Of a stretch of 35,300 bases of DNA, positions 1 to 7,718 are shown piece after piece (position 1 is the stretch's first letter; every line of letters begins with the position of its first letter). Source of the stretch: Syntrophomonadaceae bacterium (lineage in GTDB: Bacteria > Bacillota > Dethiobacteria > DTU022 > UBA8154); the NCBI GenBank assembly GCA_003563385.1, contig PWRZ01000152.1, forward strand, positions 1-35,300, read 5' to 3'. Both the position numbers and the translations under genes were made by a program. The notes beneath the pieces are model-generated. The model had not been told where the DNA came from. It searched no databases and was given only the letters and a program-made list of their open reading frames with translations.

Positions 1-156
1 AACTTTCTCCTTTACCTCCCGGCACCCGGCAGCAATTAAAATACCCCCTCAATAGCACTATACAGGCTGGTAAATATATGGTAACATTTTGGCATAATGT
101 GCCTGTAATTACAGCTTTATGACGAAAAGCATTCAACAAGGGAGGTCGTTGTCGTA
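1..156. promoter_or_regulatory. Intergenic region upstream of the amidase, with a probable leftward RBS
   Basis: Read on the minus strand, bases 1-20 contain GGAGGTAAAGGAG, which looks like the ribosome site of a gene that starts beyond the left edge and runs leftward. Gene order in Bacillus would suggest hisS, but this is inference. On the plus strand the amidase has GGAGGT at 141-146, ten bases before its ATG. No good sigma-A promoter is evident. A TAAATAT (71-77), 15 bases, CATAATGT (93-100) arrangement faintly resembles a sporulation sigma-E promoter, but this is weak. Confidence 0.4.
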
Positions 157-1863
157 ATGGCGGCAGATAAAAGAGCCGTTATTTTAGCAGTTAAGGGTGC
201 GGGTCGTCACGGCGTGGTTTTGTTCCTGCTGCTGCTTGCTGCGGCGCTGCTGCTGCCCTGCCTGCCGGCCGAGGGTAGCAGCGCGGCCGCCGTCAAAGTT
301 ACCGCCGGCACACTTAATTTAAGAAGCGGGCCCGGCACCTCTTATGAGGCACTGGGAAAGCTTTCTGCCGGTACAACCGTGCACGTCCTTCACCGGGAAG
401 AAGAGTGGCTGCTTGTAACCCTTGATAACGACAGCAGCGGGTGGGTTGCCGGGCAATATACTGAATTTTGTGCTTCCATGGTGGACAGGCTTCCTTCTCC
501 CTTACATAACAGCATTGAAGTACAGGCAAGCCTGCTGAATATCAGGAGCGGGCCGGGGCTGGAGTTTGAGACTATGGGCCAGCTGCAGCACGGCAGCACG
601 ACGACGGCTTATTTCCAGCAGGGCGACTGGCTGCTGGTGAAACTTCATGACGGCTCCACGGGCTGGCTGGCACACCGCTACACCTCCTTTGATGAAACAG
701 CCGTCCAGGCCGCAGAAAGTGCCGGGGAAGAAAATGACTCCGCCGTTGAGGAAGCAGTTTTAACAGGTGAGAGGGAAGACGAAAAAGAAGGTGACAGCCG
801 GGAAGAAGAAGAGCTTCCTAAGTACCGGGTCACCGTCACCGCCAGCGCCCTGCGGGTGAGAGAAGGGCCCGGCCTTGACTACACCCAAGCAGGAACCCTG
901 CCCGGGGATACATTGGTGGATGTGCTGCAGGAAAAAAAGGACTGGCTGCAGGTACTGCTCCCCGAAGGGGAAGAGGGATGGATTGCCGGCTGGCACACCA
1001 GCAAGCTGCCGGAAGAGGAAAAGAAAGACACCACAGAGGAGGTGCTCTTCAAGCTGGTTTCGGTAAACGTCGACGCCCTTAGGGTGCGCTCCGGGCCGGG
1101 GCTGGAGTACGAACAAAGCGGCCGGGTCTCCCGCGGGAACAGCCTGCTCGTCCTGGAAGAAGAAAAGGGCTGGTATAATGTAAAACTGCCCTGCGGCGGG
1201 CTGGGCTGGGTATGCGGTGACTACGTTGATGCCGGCAAAATTACCTCCGCGAAAAGCGGCAACCCCGGCCTTCCGGAAAGCGGCGGCACAGCCACGGACA
1301 GCCTTGACAGCAGCAGTCTTACCATTGTCATCGACCCCGGCCACGGTGGAAATGATGCTGGAAGCACCGGTTTCAGCGGCCTGAAAGAAAAGGACGTCAA
1401 CCTCAAAGTGTCCCGCCACCTGGCAGAGCTGCTGCAGGAAAAAGGTTTTCATACAGTAATGACCCGCAGCAGCGATAAAAATATCGGCCTTGCCGAGAGG
1501 GTGGAGCTTGCTGAAAACGCCGGGGCGGACCTTTTTATCAGCATACATGCCAACGCCCACCCAAACAGCTACACATCGGGGACGGAAACCTATTACGTGC
1601 CCGGCAGAGACACCTCCACGTCCAGTTTCTCTCTCGCTTCCCTGATCCAGGAGGAGGTCTCCCGGGCTTACAGGCTGCCCAGCCGGGGGGTAAAAAAGGC
1701 AAACTTCCACGTCATAAGAGAAACGAGCATGCCCGCAGTCCTGGTTGAGCTGGCCTTCCTCTCCAACGCTGTAGACGAGACTATACTGCGATCGCAGGAA
1801 TGCCGGGAACTGGGCGCTGCAGTTATAACCAGGGCCGTGTTGAGGCACTACAACCTTCTGTGA
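157..1863 (+). CDS. N-acetylmuramoyl-L-alanine amidase with four SH3b repeats
   Basis: This is a secreted peptidoglycan hydrolase that should cut the bond between N-acetylmuramic acid and L-alanine. The N-terminus has a basic stretch and a hydrophobic segment (about residues 19-36), consistent with a signal peptide. Four bacterial SH3 repeats follow at about 46-102, 119-177, 224-281 and 299-357. Each has the L-N/R-x-R-x-GPG signature and ends in GW(V/I/L)xxx. An acidic linker (about 185-220) separates repeats two and three. The Amidase_3 domain covers about 388-568. Its likely zinc ligands are H396 (DPGHGG), E411 and H464 (SIHAN), and its likely catalytic glutamate is E531 (VELAFLSN), so it appears active. 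The architecture resembles Bacillus YrvJ, which lies next to dtd in that genus. Here the gene is convergent with dtd. The start is supported by GGAGGT ten bases upstream. Confidence 0.93.
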   Translation: MAADKRAVILAVKGAGRHGVVLFLLLLAAALLLPCLPAEGSSAAAVKVTAGTLNLRSGPGTSYEALGKLSAGTTVHVLHREEEWLLVTLDNDSSGWVAGQYTEFCASMVDRLPSPLHNSIEVQASLLNIRSGPGLEFETMGQLQHGSTTTAYFQQGDWLLVKLHDGSTGWLAHRYTSFDETAVQAAESAGEENDSAVEEAVLTGEREDEKEGDSREEEELPKYRVTVTASALRVREGPGLDYTQAGTLPGDTLVDVLQEKKDWLQVLLPEGEEGWIAGWHTSKLPEEEKKDTTEEVLFKLVSVNVDALRVRSGPGLEYEQSGRVSRGNSLLVLEEEKGWYNVKLPCGGLGWVCGDYVDAGKITSAKSGNPGLPESGGTATDSLDSSSLTIVIDPGHGGNDAGSTGFSGLKEKDVNLKVSRHLAELLQEKGFHTVMTRSSDKNIGLAERVELAENAGADLFISIHANAHPNSYTSGTETYYVPGRDTSTSSFSLASLIQEEVSRAYRLPSRGVKKANFHVIRETSMPAVLVELAFLSNAVDETILRSQECRELGAAVITRAVLRHYNLL

Positions 1864-1867
1864 CATC

Positions 1868-1893
1868 CTCACGGGATCAATAGACCCCGTGAG
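1868..1893. terminator. Hairpin just past the amidase stop
   Basis: CTCACGGG (1868-1875) and CCCGTGAG (1886-1893) form an 8-bp perfect stem with a 10-base loop, starting five bases after the amidase stop codon. No T-run follows, so it is at best a weak terminator or an mRNA 3'-end stabiliser. Its left arm belongs to a 16-base word that also occurs at the end of recJ. Confidence 0.4.
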
Positions 1894-1937
1894 TCAGGGG
1901 ACGGTTCTCTGACTCAGGGGACGGTTCTCTGACTCAG
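1891..1937. repeat. Two tandem 20-bp GGGGACGGTTC units
   Basis: Bases 1891-1910 and 1911-1930 are two copies of the 20-base unit GACTCAGGGGACGGTTCTCT, differing at one position. A third partial copy, GACTCAG, follows at 1931-1937. The 11-base core GGGGACGGTTC occurs again in both arms of the palindrome at 13925-13989. Short dispersed GGGGACGGTTC-type repeats are, from memory, common in anaerobic Firmicutes genomes, where they behave like REP elements. That link is recollection, not something shown here. Confidence 0.8.
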
Positions 1938-1982
1938 TTCGGAGAACTCAAAATTTTTGCAAAAAAGTTTTTATAAAAAGTA

Positions 1983-2011
1983 TTGACAAAACCGCCCTCC
2001 GGTGAGATAAT
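1983..2011 (+). promoter_or_regulatory. Sigma-A promoter of the orphan RNA
   Basis: TTGACA (1983-1988) and GATAAT (2006-2011) are separated by exactly 17 bases. A very AT-rich stretch (about 1950-1982) lies immediately upstream, as in an UP element. Transcription should begin near 2018. No plus-strand gene follows, because the next gene, dtd, is convergent. The promoter therefore appears to serve the non-coding RNA alone. Confidence 0.82.
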
Positions 2012-2017
2012 GTGTTC

Positions 2018-2252
2018 AGCACAAGTCTCGAGAGGCACGGAAAGTTAGTCCTTCAGTTGTATTCCGTAAATGCCGGGCGGTTCCCGAGCGGAGGAAGGCA
2101 GGTGAACTTCCAAAGCGAGGGAAAAGGTACCGGCAAGCCGGGAGCAACTGGGCAGGTGGAACCGCAAGAAATACTGCGGAAAGCCTGCTCCGGTAAACAA
2201 ACCGGGAGGAAAAACTGGAAGGTTTGTTGGGACTTGTGCATTTTATTTATTT
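2018..2252 (+). ncRNA. Orphan structured RNA, about 225 nt, family unknown
   Basis: The transcript start is predicted from the promoter at 1983-2011. Its ends close on each other: GCACAAGTC (2019-2027) pairs with GACTTGTGC (2231-2239), and an A/T tract (2240-2257) follows as in an intrinsic terminator. Inside are a hairpin at 2034-2074 (ACGGAA with TTCCGT, then GGC with GCC), a 5-bp stem at 2093-2111, CCGG-CAAG-CCGG at 2130-2141, a two-tier hairpin at 2150-2190 (GGGCAGG with CCTGCTC, CCGCA with TGCGG), and an 8-bp stem at 2196-2203/2221-2228. It lacks the marks of RNase P RNA, SRP RNA or tmRNA that I can recall. A 6S RNA is conceivable but the multi-branched fold fits poorly. A raiA-type RNA is another option. 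It is not a riboswitch for dtd, which is on the other strand. Confidence 0.68.
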
Positions 2253-2341
2253 TTTATCTAAAATAGAAGTGGGAAGGAAATGGATTTAGCTGGGACATCC
2301 TGCTAGTTTGGTGCGAAACGCAAGGTGTTTGGGGGTGCGTC

Positions 2342-2800
2342 CTAAAACTTTTTTTCGCTGTCGAGCAGTATGGTAACGGGGCCGTCATTGTCGACAAACA
2401 CCCTCATCATTGCCTGGAACACTCCCTCTTCTACCCGGAGGCCTTTTTCCTTTATCATGGCACAAACCTTTTTATAGAGGTGCGCTCCTTTTTCCAGGTC
2501 TGCCGCAGCGGCAAAGCTGGGGCGGCGCCCCTTGCGGAGGTCGCCGTAAAGCGTAAATTGGGAGATGCACAAAATCTCCCCTCCCACGTCCTCTACAGAA
2601 AGACTCATCTTGCCGTTACCATCCTCGAAAATTCGCAGCCCCGCTATCTTGTCGGCTATATAGCGGCAGTCTTTTTCCTCATCGCTTTCCCCGATACCGA
2701 TAAAAGCGACCAGCCCTTTTTCTATCTCTCCGACTATTTTTCCATCAACTTCTACCCGGGATGGGCCTGCCCTCTGCACAACAGCGCGCAAATGGCTCAC
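2342..2800 (-). CDS. dtd: D-aminoacyl-tRNA deacylase
   Basis: This cytoplasmic enzyme removes D-amino acids such as D-tyrosine from mischarged tRNA and so protects translation from the wrong chirality. The product is 152 residues, a normal length. Both family signatures are visible: SQFTLYGD at about 79-86 and the cross-subunit NDGPVT near the C-terminus. The ATG overlaps the stop of relA by four bases, so the two genes are translationally coupled. Gene order recJ-relA-dtd matches Bacillus, except that apt, which lies between recJ and relA there, is absent. The N-terminus reads MSHLRAVVQRAG, two or three residues longer than many homologues. Confidence 0.96.
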   Translation of the reverse strand: MSHLRAVVQRAGPSRVEVDGKIVGEIEKGLVAFIGIGESDEEKDCRYIADKIAGLRIFEDGNGKMSLSVEDVGGEILCISQFTLYGDLRKGRRPSFAAAADLEKGAHLYKKVCAMIKEKGLRVEEGVFQAMMRVFVDNDGPVTILLDSEKKF

Positions 2801-5007
2801 CTGCCTTTCCGCAGCGATTGTTTGGCCCCTTTTTCCTGGGGAGCGCTGGCCCCTGTATGACGTCTCACGGAAAAGACATCTTTCACCTTCTTGATCCGGG
2901 CCAGGATCAGCTCCAGGTGTTCAAGGTTCCGGACAACAAAAGTAAGGTAGATAACAGCTATCTTTTGTTTGGTAGTACGGCCGTGAACGGCGGTAATATT
3001 CACCTTGCTCTCGCTGACGGCGTGCATTACTTCGGTAAGGAGATTGGGGCGGTCCATGGCCGTAACCTCGATTTCGACGGGATAGGAAACCTCGCTGTCG
3101 GTCTCCCAGCTCACATTGATAGTGCGCTCATCCCCGGCACTGGCACTGGCAACATTGGGACAGTCCATGCGGTGAATGGAGACTCCCCGCCCCCTGGTAA
3201 CAAAGCCGACAATCTCATCGCCGGGGAGCGGGCTGCAGCATTTTGAAAAGCGCACCAGGAGGTTATCTACACCCTGCACCCTGACACCCTTAGCTGCCCT
3301 GGCCGACTCTTTCCAGGGCTTCAATTGGACTGGCTGGGGCGGTTGTTTTTCTTCCCCGAACTTTTTGCGGTACTCTTCTCTCAGCCTGGAGATAACCTGG
3401 TGCGCAGAAACACCGCCGTAGCCTACGGCTGCATAAACGTCTTCGCCGGAGAGAAGGTTAAACCTCCTGCCAACTTCCTCCAGCAGCTGCTCTTTAAGCA
3501 GCAGGTGCGGCTCAAGCTGCAGGCGGCGAATTTCTTTCTCCAGTGCTTCCTTACCCTTGGCAATGTTTTCCTCTTTGCGTTCCTTTTTAAACCAGGCCCT
3601 GATCTTGCTCTTGGCCTGCGAGCTTTTGACCATCTTCAACCAGTCGCGGCTGGGGGTCCCCTGGTTGCTGGTTATGATTTCCACTATATCCCCGATCTTT
3701 AGCGTATAGTCAAGGGGCACAATGCGCCCGTTTACCTTCGCACCCACGCAGTGGTTGCCGACATCGGTATGGATCTTGTAAGCAAAGTCAAGCGGGATTG
3801 AACCGGCCGGCAGGTCAATCACATCACCCCGGGGAGTAAAAACAAACACCTCGTCCGTAAAAAGGTCGATCTTCAAGTGTTCCATGAACTCGTGGGCATC
3901 TTTCAAGTCCTGCTGCCAGTCGAGAAGCTGGCGCAGCCAGGACAGTTTCTCCTGGAACTCCCTGTCGTCCCGGACCTTTTCCTTGTATCTCCAGTGGGCG
4001 GCAATGCCGTATTCTGCCGTGCGGTGCATATCCCAGGTGCGGATCTGCACTTCCAGCAGCTCGTTTTCAGGACAGACAACTGTTGTGTGCAGCGATTGGT
4101 ACATGTTTGGCTTGGGCATGGCAATATAATCGTTAAAATGCCCGGGAATGGGGCGCCACAGCGTATGGACCACCCCGAGGGCAGCATAACAATCCCTGAC
4201 GCTGTCCACTATAACGCGCACGGCAGTGAGGTCATAAATCTCATTGAAGTCCTTTTGCTGTTCTTTCATCTTGGTATAGATGCTGTAAATATTTTTAGGG
4301 CGGCCGCTTATTTCAGCATCGATTCCCGTTTCCTGCAGCCTGGACTTGAGAACAGCGATCACCTCGTTGATAAACTCTTCCCTTTCCTTGCGCTTTTTGG
4401 ACAGTTTATCGACCAGGTCATAGTACTCTTTTTTATTAAAGTATCTGAAAGAGAGGTCTTCCAGTTCCCACTTGATCCTGTAGATACCGAGCCGGTGGGC
4501 CAGGGGGGCATATATTTCCAGTGTTTCACGTGCTATCTCCTTCTGCTTGGCATCGCTCAGGTAGCGCAGGGTGCGCATGTTATGCGTCCGGTCAGCCAGC
4601 TTGACAAGGATCACCCTGATATCACGGGCCATGGCTACAAACATTTTGCGCCACGTTTCGGCCTGGTGTTCCTCCTTGGACCGGAATTCCATGCGGCTCA
4701 ACTTGGTTACCCCGTCAACCAGCTGTGCTATCTCTTCGCCGAACTCCTTCTCTATCTCCTCGTAGGAAACCGGCGTATCTTCCAGGACATCGTGAATAAG
4801 CCCGGTCACTATGGTAACCAGGTCCAGTTCCAGGTCCGCCAGGATATAAGCCACTCCCAGCGGATGCGTAATATATGAGTCCCCGGAGACTCTTTTCTGG
4901 CCGGCATGAGCTTCCAGGGCAAACTGGTAAGCCTTGCGTACGAGGGCCCAGTCTTCTTGCCTGTCATTGTACCTTGTAAGTCTTTTTTTCAGCTTCTGCA
5001 GGCTCAT
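2797..5007 (-). CDS. relA: Bifunctional (p)ppGpp synthetase/hydrolase of the Rel/RelA/SpoT family
   Basis: The enzyme makes and degrades the stringent-response alarmone (p)ppGpp. The 736 residues carry the full set of domains. The HD hydrolase is at about 26-180, with H48, H72-D73, E76-D77 and D139 in KLADRTHNMRTL. The synthetase is at about 235-350, with GRPKNIYSIYTKM and a QIRTWDMH region just after. The TGS domain is at about 390-450. A conserved cysteine pair (FSKCCSPLPGD) and a C-terminal ACT domain follow. Because the HD motifs are intact, it should be bifunctional, as expected for a sole Rel in Firmicutes. Its ATG is preceded by GGGGAG. A separate promoter lies in the 239-bp gap behind recJ. 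Confidence 0.97.
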   Translation of the reverse strand: MSLQKLKKRLTRYNDRQEDWALVRKAYQFALEAHAGQKRVSGDSYITHPLGVAYILADLELDLVTIVTGLIHDVLEDTPVSYEEIEKEFGEEIAQLVDGVTKLSRMEFRSKEEHQAETWRKMFVAMARDIRVILVKLADRTHNMRTLRYLSDAKQKEIARETLEIYAPLAHRLGIYRIKWELEDLSFRYFNKKEYYDLVDKLSKKRKEREEFINEVIAVLKSRLQETGIDAEISGRPKNIYSIYTKMKEQQKDFNEIYDLTAVRVIVDSVRDCYAALGVVHTLWRPIPGHFNDYIAMPKPNMYQSLHTTVVCPENELLEVQIRTWDMHRTAEYGIAAHWRYKEKVRDDREFQEKLSWLRQLLDWQQDLKDAHEFMEHLKIDLFTDEVFVFTPRGDVIDLPAGSIPLDFAYKIHTDVGNHCVGAKVNGRIVPLDYTLKIGDIVEIITSNQGTPSRDWLKMVKSSQAKSKIRAWFKKERKEENIAKGKEALEKEIRRLQLEPHLLLKEQLLEEVGRRFNLLSGEDVYAAVGYGGVSAHQVISRLREEYRKKFGEEKQPPQPVQLKPWKESARAAKGVRVQGVDNLLVRFSKCCSPLPGDEIVGFVTRGRGVSIHRMDCPNVASASAGDERTINVSWETDSEVSYPVEIEVTAMDRPNLLTEVMHAVSESKVNITAVHGRTTKQKIAVIYLTFVVRNLEHLELILARIKKVKDVFSVRRHTGASAPQEKGAKQSLRKGR

Positions 5008-5073
5008 TATTCTCCCCGCCTCATGATAAAAAAGCCTTTACACCATCTTTATGTCTACTGTACTGATGTACAT

Positions 5074-5102
5074 ATATTAACATTCCCGGCCGGGAAAGAC
5101 AA
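5074..5102 (-). promoter_or_regulatory. Probable relA promoter with downstream palindrome
   Basis: On the minus strand, TTGTCT (5097-5102) and TAATAT (5074-5079) are spaced 17 bases apart. Transcription would start near 5067. The palindrome TGTAC-TGAT-GTACA (5059-5072) covers this start site and could be an operator. The rest of the recJ-relA gap (5103-5246) holds no clear gene. relA can be expressed from here as well as from read-through. Confidence 0.6.
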
Positions 5103-5246
5103 CAGCAGGGAAGGGGCTGACTGGGACTGTTCCGGGATGCTGAGCGGCAGGAACGGCAGCGAGCCTCTTTGGTGAGCATGGCACGGCCGGTACATTTTTA
5201 CAGGCCGGTTCGCTTTCAAGCACCGGGCAATTTTGGATAAACAGCC

Positions 5247-7718
5247 CTACTGGCCCCGTGAGGATGTCACCGAAAATGACAGCAGTTCTTCTCCCTCCGT
5301 GTAAAGCATGTATTTCTGCCACGACAGGAACTTTTCCCATCCCTTTCTTTCACATAAAAACGTCTTTGACTTGACCACATCTTCAAGCAAATAGCATTCC
5401 CCCGCCTTCAGCGGTGAAACGATACCCTCAAACATATCTATGTATGATATCTCTCTTAAAATAGCAACACTTTTCTCCAGGAGATGCCTGGTAGTGGGAA
5501 TGGGAAGCCTCTTTCCCAGATCCATAAAAGCATCACTGCAGTGAACGGCCCCCGCAGCAGCCAGTTCCTGCAGGCCTGTATATACCTGCTTTACCGAACA
5601 GAGGGAGGGAACGGCGGCCCGCAGCAGCTTCAAATTATCCTTGTAATCCTTTTCCCCGTAAAGGAGGTGTACTCTTAAAACATCCTTTTCACAAAGATCC
5701 TCCAGCTGCACAAACATCTGATTTAACTTTTCTTCCAGTATGGGAAGGTCATAAAGAACGATATGCCGGGGTTTCTTTTGCGGCCTGGCAGCCGGTGGAC
5801 TGCCCTGGTGGGTAAAGGCAATGTTATCCCAGCCGCCAAAAATTTTCTCCAGGTAATGCAGGCGCCCGATGGTATTTACAAATACGAACACGGCATCGCC
5901 TTTTTGTAAAAGCTCCTTAACGTATGCTGTTTTAGCCCGCAGCCCCCGGCGGTCTACCAAAAAATAGCTGCCCATTTTATACTCATCGCTGTACGCAAAA
6001 TGACAGACCTCCAGCTGCAGTGCCTTTTCTCCCCTCCACTGGTTAAACGAAACCGTAAATACGAGGTCTATCTCCCTGAAAGCATCGAGCTGGGGAAGCC
6101 TTCTTTTCCCGTTAAAGCTAATCCCCTCAAAAAAGTGTGCTTCTTTTTTTAAACCCAGCTGAAGGTGGCGCTGGTTTTTGCCCACCCCTCTTTTTTTCTC
6201 CAGGAGCCAGCCTTTCCCCAAAAACACCGGTCGGGGATTGCCAAAGCCGTGGGGCTCCAGCGCTTCCAGCGCAGAGGCCAGCGCCGCTGTAATGTCCGCC
6301 GGTTCAAGCTGGGCTTCCATGTTCACGGCAGGGGGCTCTCCCTCACTGGCAAAAAATTCGCCGGCCAGGTTGTCCAGCTTATCTCTAAGCGGATTTATGT
6401 ATTTCTCTTCCACCGTTAAGCCTGCTGCAGACTTGTGGCCTCCATACCCGGTCAGCATGGCACTGCAGGATTCCAGGGCCGCGGTTAGATTAAAATCCCC
6501 GGTGCTCCTTCCCGATCCTTTCCCTATCCCCTCCTCCACGGCAATAAGGACAACAGGGCGGTTGTATTTCTCCACCATGCGGCTGGCTACAACACCGAGA
6601 ACACCGTGGTGCCATCCTTCACGGGCAAGGATCAAAAGGTTTCTGCCCCTCTCTTCGGGATAATCCTCTACCATCCGGCAGGCCTCTGCAAAAATAGCGG
6701 CCTCCAGCCCCTGGCGGCGGCTATTCTCCTCATTGAGCTCCCCGGCAATCTCAAAAGCCCGCGCCTCGTCCTCTTCCATGATCAGGCGCAGTGAGCGGGA
6801 AGCTTCTCCCATACGCCCGGCTGCATTCAGGCGCGGCGAAATAATAAAGGCGATATCCTCGGCCGTAAAGCGGTCCCTGCTTAAACCGGCCGCTCTGGCA
6901 AGCGCCTTTAAACCGGCACGGGGGCGCTCTCCCATCATCCGAAGCCCGTGCGTGACAAAAATACGATTTTCACCGAGCAGGGGGCATACATCGGCTACCG
7001 TGCCAAGGGCCACCAGGTCAAGGTAATCCCATATGCAATCTTCACGTCCCACTCTGCTTAAAAGAGCCTGTCCCAGTTTAAAGGCAACCCCTACCCCGGC
7101 CAGCTCTTTAAAGGGGTATGCGCAGTCGTCCCTGAAAGGGTTTGCCACGGCAGCAGCATCCGGTAATGCCTGCAGCGGCCTGTGGTGGTCCGTAACAACA
7201 ACCTCCATCCCCAGTTCCCCGGCATAAGCTACCTCTTCAACAGCGTTTATACCGCAGTCTACGGTCAGCAGTAGGGAAACACCCTCCCCGGCCAGGTGCT
7301 CAAGAGCCTGGAAGTTAAGCCCGTAGCCCTCCTGCAGGCGGTTGGGAATGTAACAGGTTACCTTCCCTCCCAGCTGCCGCTGCAGCACGGAAAACAAAAG
7401 AGCGGTAGAAGTAACACCGTCGACATCATAGTCCCCGTAAACGGCTATTCTCCGTCCTTTTTGGACAGCCTGGAGCAGAATGTCCGCTGCACGGCCTATA
7501 TCGCGCATCAGAAAAGGGGAATGAAGCAGTGAAAGAGAGGGTTCCAAAAACAACCTTCCCTCTTCAACGGTCTCAATTCCCCTGTTCAGCAAAACCTGCG
7601 CCACTACTTCGGGAACATTCAGTTCTCGGGCCAGTGAAGCGCTTTTTTGGCGATCCTGCGGGTACAGGTTCCAGCCTGTTTTAACGGACCACTCCCGGTT
7701 TTGGCTTCCACTTCTCAC
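5247..7718 (-). CDS. recJ: Single-stranded-DNA-specific 5'-3' exonuclease RecJ
   Basis: RecJ degrades single-stranded DNA from the 5' end in recombination and mismatch/base-excision repair. The 823-residue protein has the DHH phosphoesterase core with VYGDYDVDGVTST (about 93-105; DxD at D96/D98), VDCGIN (153-158) and DHH (177-179). A DHHA1 domain follows with GWHHGVLGVVASR and the GYGGHKSAAG motif, then an OB-like region. A C-terminal extension of roughly 250 residues makes it longer than E. coli RecJ (577) and close to Bacillus RecJ (about 786). The GTG start overlaps the stop of the upstream LapA-like gene as GTGA. The extreme 3' end contains a 16-base word shared with the amidase end. Confidence 0.95.
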   Translation of the reverse strand: MRSGSQNREWSVKTGWNLYPQDRQKSASLARELNVPEVVAQVLLNRGIETVEEGRLFLEPSLSLLHSPFLMRDIGRAADILLQAVQKGRRIAVYGDYDVDGVTSTALLFSVLQRQLGGKVTCYIPNRLQEGYGLNFQALEHLAGEGVSLLLTVDCGINAVEEVAYAGELGMEVVVTDHHRPLQALPDAAAVANPFRDDCAYPFKELAGVGVAFKLGQALLSRVGREDCIWDYLDLVALGTVADVCPLLGENRIFVTHGLRMMGERPRAGLKALARAAGLSRDRFTAEDIAFIISPRLNAAGRMGEASRSLRLIMEEDEARAFEIAGELNEENSRRQGLEAAIFAEACRMVEDYPEERGRNLLILAREGWHHGVLGVVASRMVEKYNRPVVLIAVEEGIGKGSGRSTGDFNLTAALESCSAMLTGYGGHKSAAGLTVEEKYINPLRDKLDNLAGEFFASEGEPPAVNMEAQLEPADITAALASALEALEPHGFGNPRPVFLGKGWLLEKKRGVGKNQRHLQLGLKKEAHFFEGISFNGKRRLPQLDAFREIDLVFTVSFNQWRGEKALQLEVCHFAYSDEYKMGSYFLVDRRGLRAKTAYVKELLQKGDAVFVFVNTIGRLHYLEKIFGGWDNIAFTHQGSPPAARPQKKPRHIVLYDLPILEEKLNQMFVQLEDLCEKDVLRVHLLYGEKDYKDNLKLLRAAVPSLCSVKQVYTGLQELAAAGAVHCSDAFMDLGKRLPIPTTRHLLEKSVAILREISYIDMFEGIVSPLKAGECYLLEDVVKSKTFLCERKGWEKFLSWQKYMLYTEGEELLSFSVTSSRGQ

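Noticed and set aside
760-1872. 370-codon open frame on the minus strand opposite the amidase
   Set aside because: It is antisense to a gene with intact SH3 and amidase motifs, and its translation shows no domain. High GC makes long antisense frames common here.
2018-2245. Firm assignment of the orphan RNA as 6S RNA
   Set aside because: Length and rough location fit, but the branched hairpins do not give the long rod with a central bubble that defines 6S, so I left the family open.
2012-2266. 84-codon plus-strand frame over the orphan RNA
   Set aside because: It overlaps the predicted transcription start, lacks a ribosome site, and the sequence is better explained by paired RNA stems.
3877-4878. 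333-codon plus-strand frame inside relA
   Set aside because: Shadow of a well-conserved Rel protein on the other strand, with no recognisable motif and no ribosome site.
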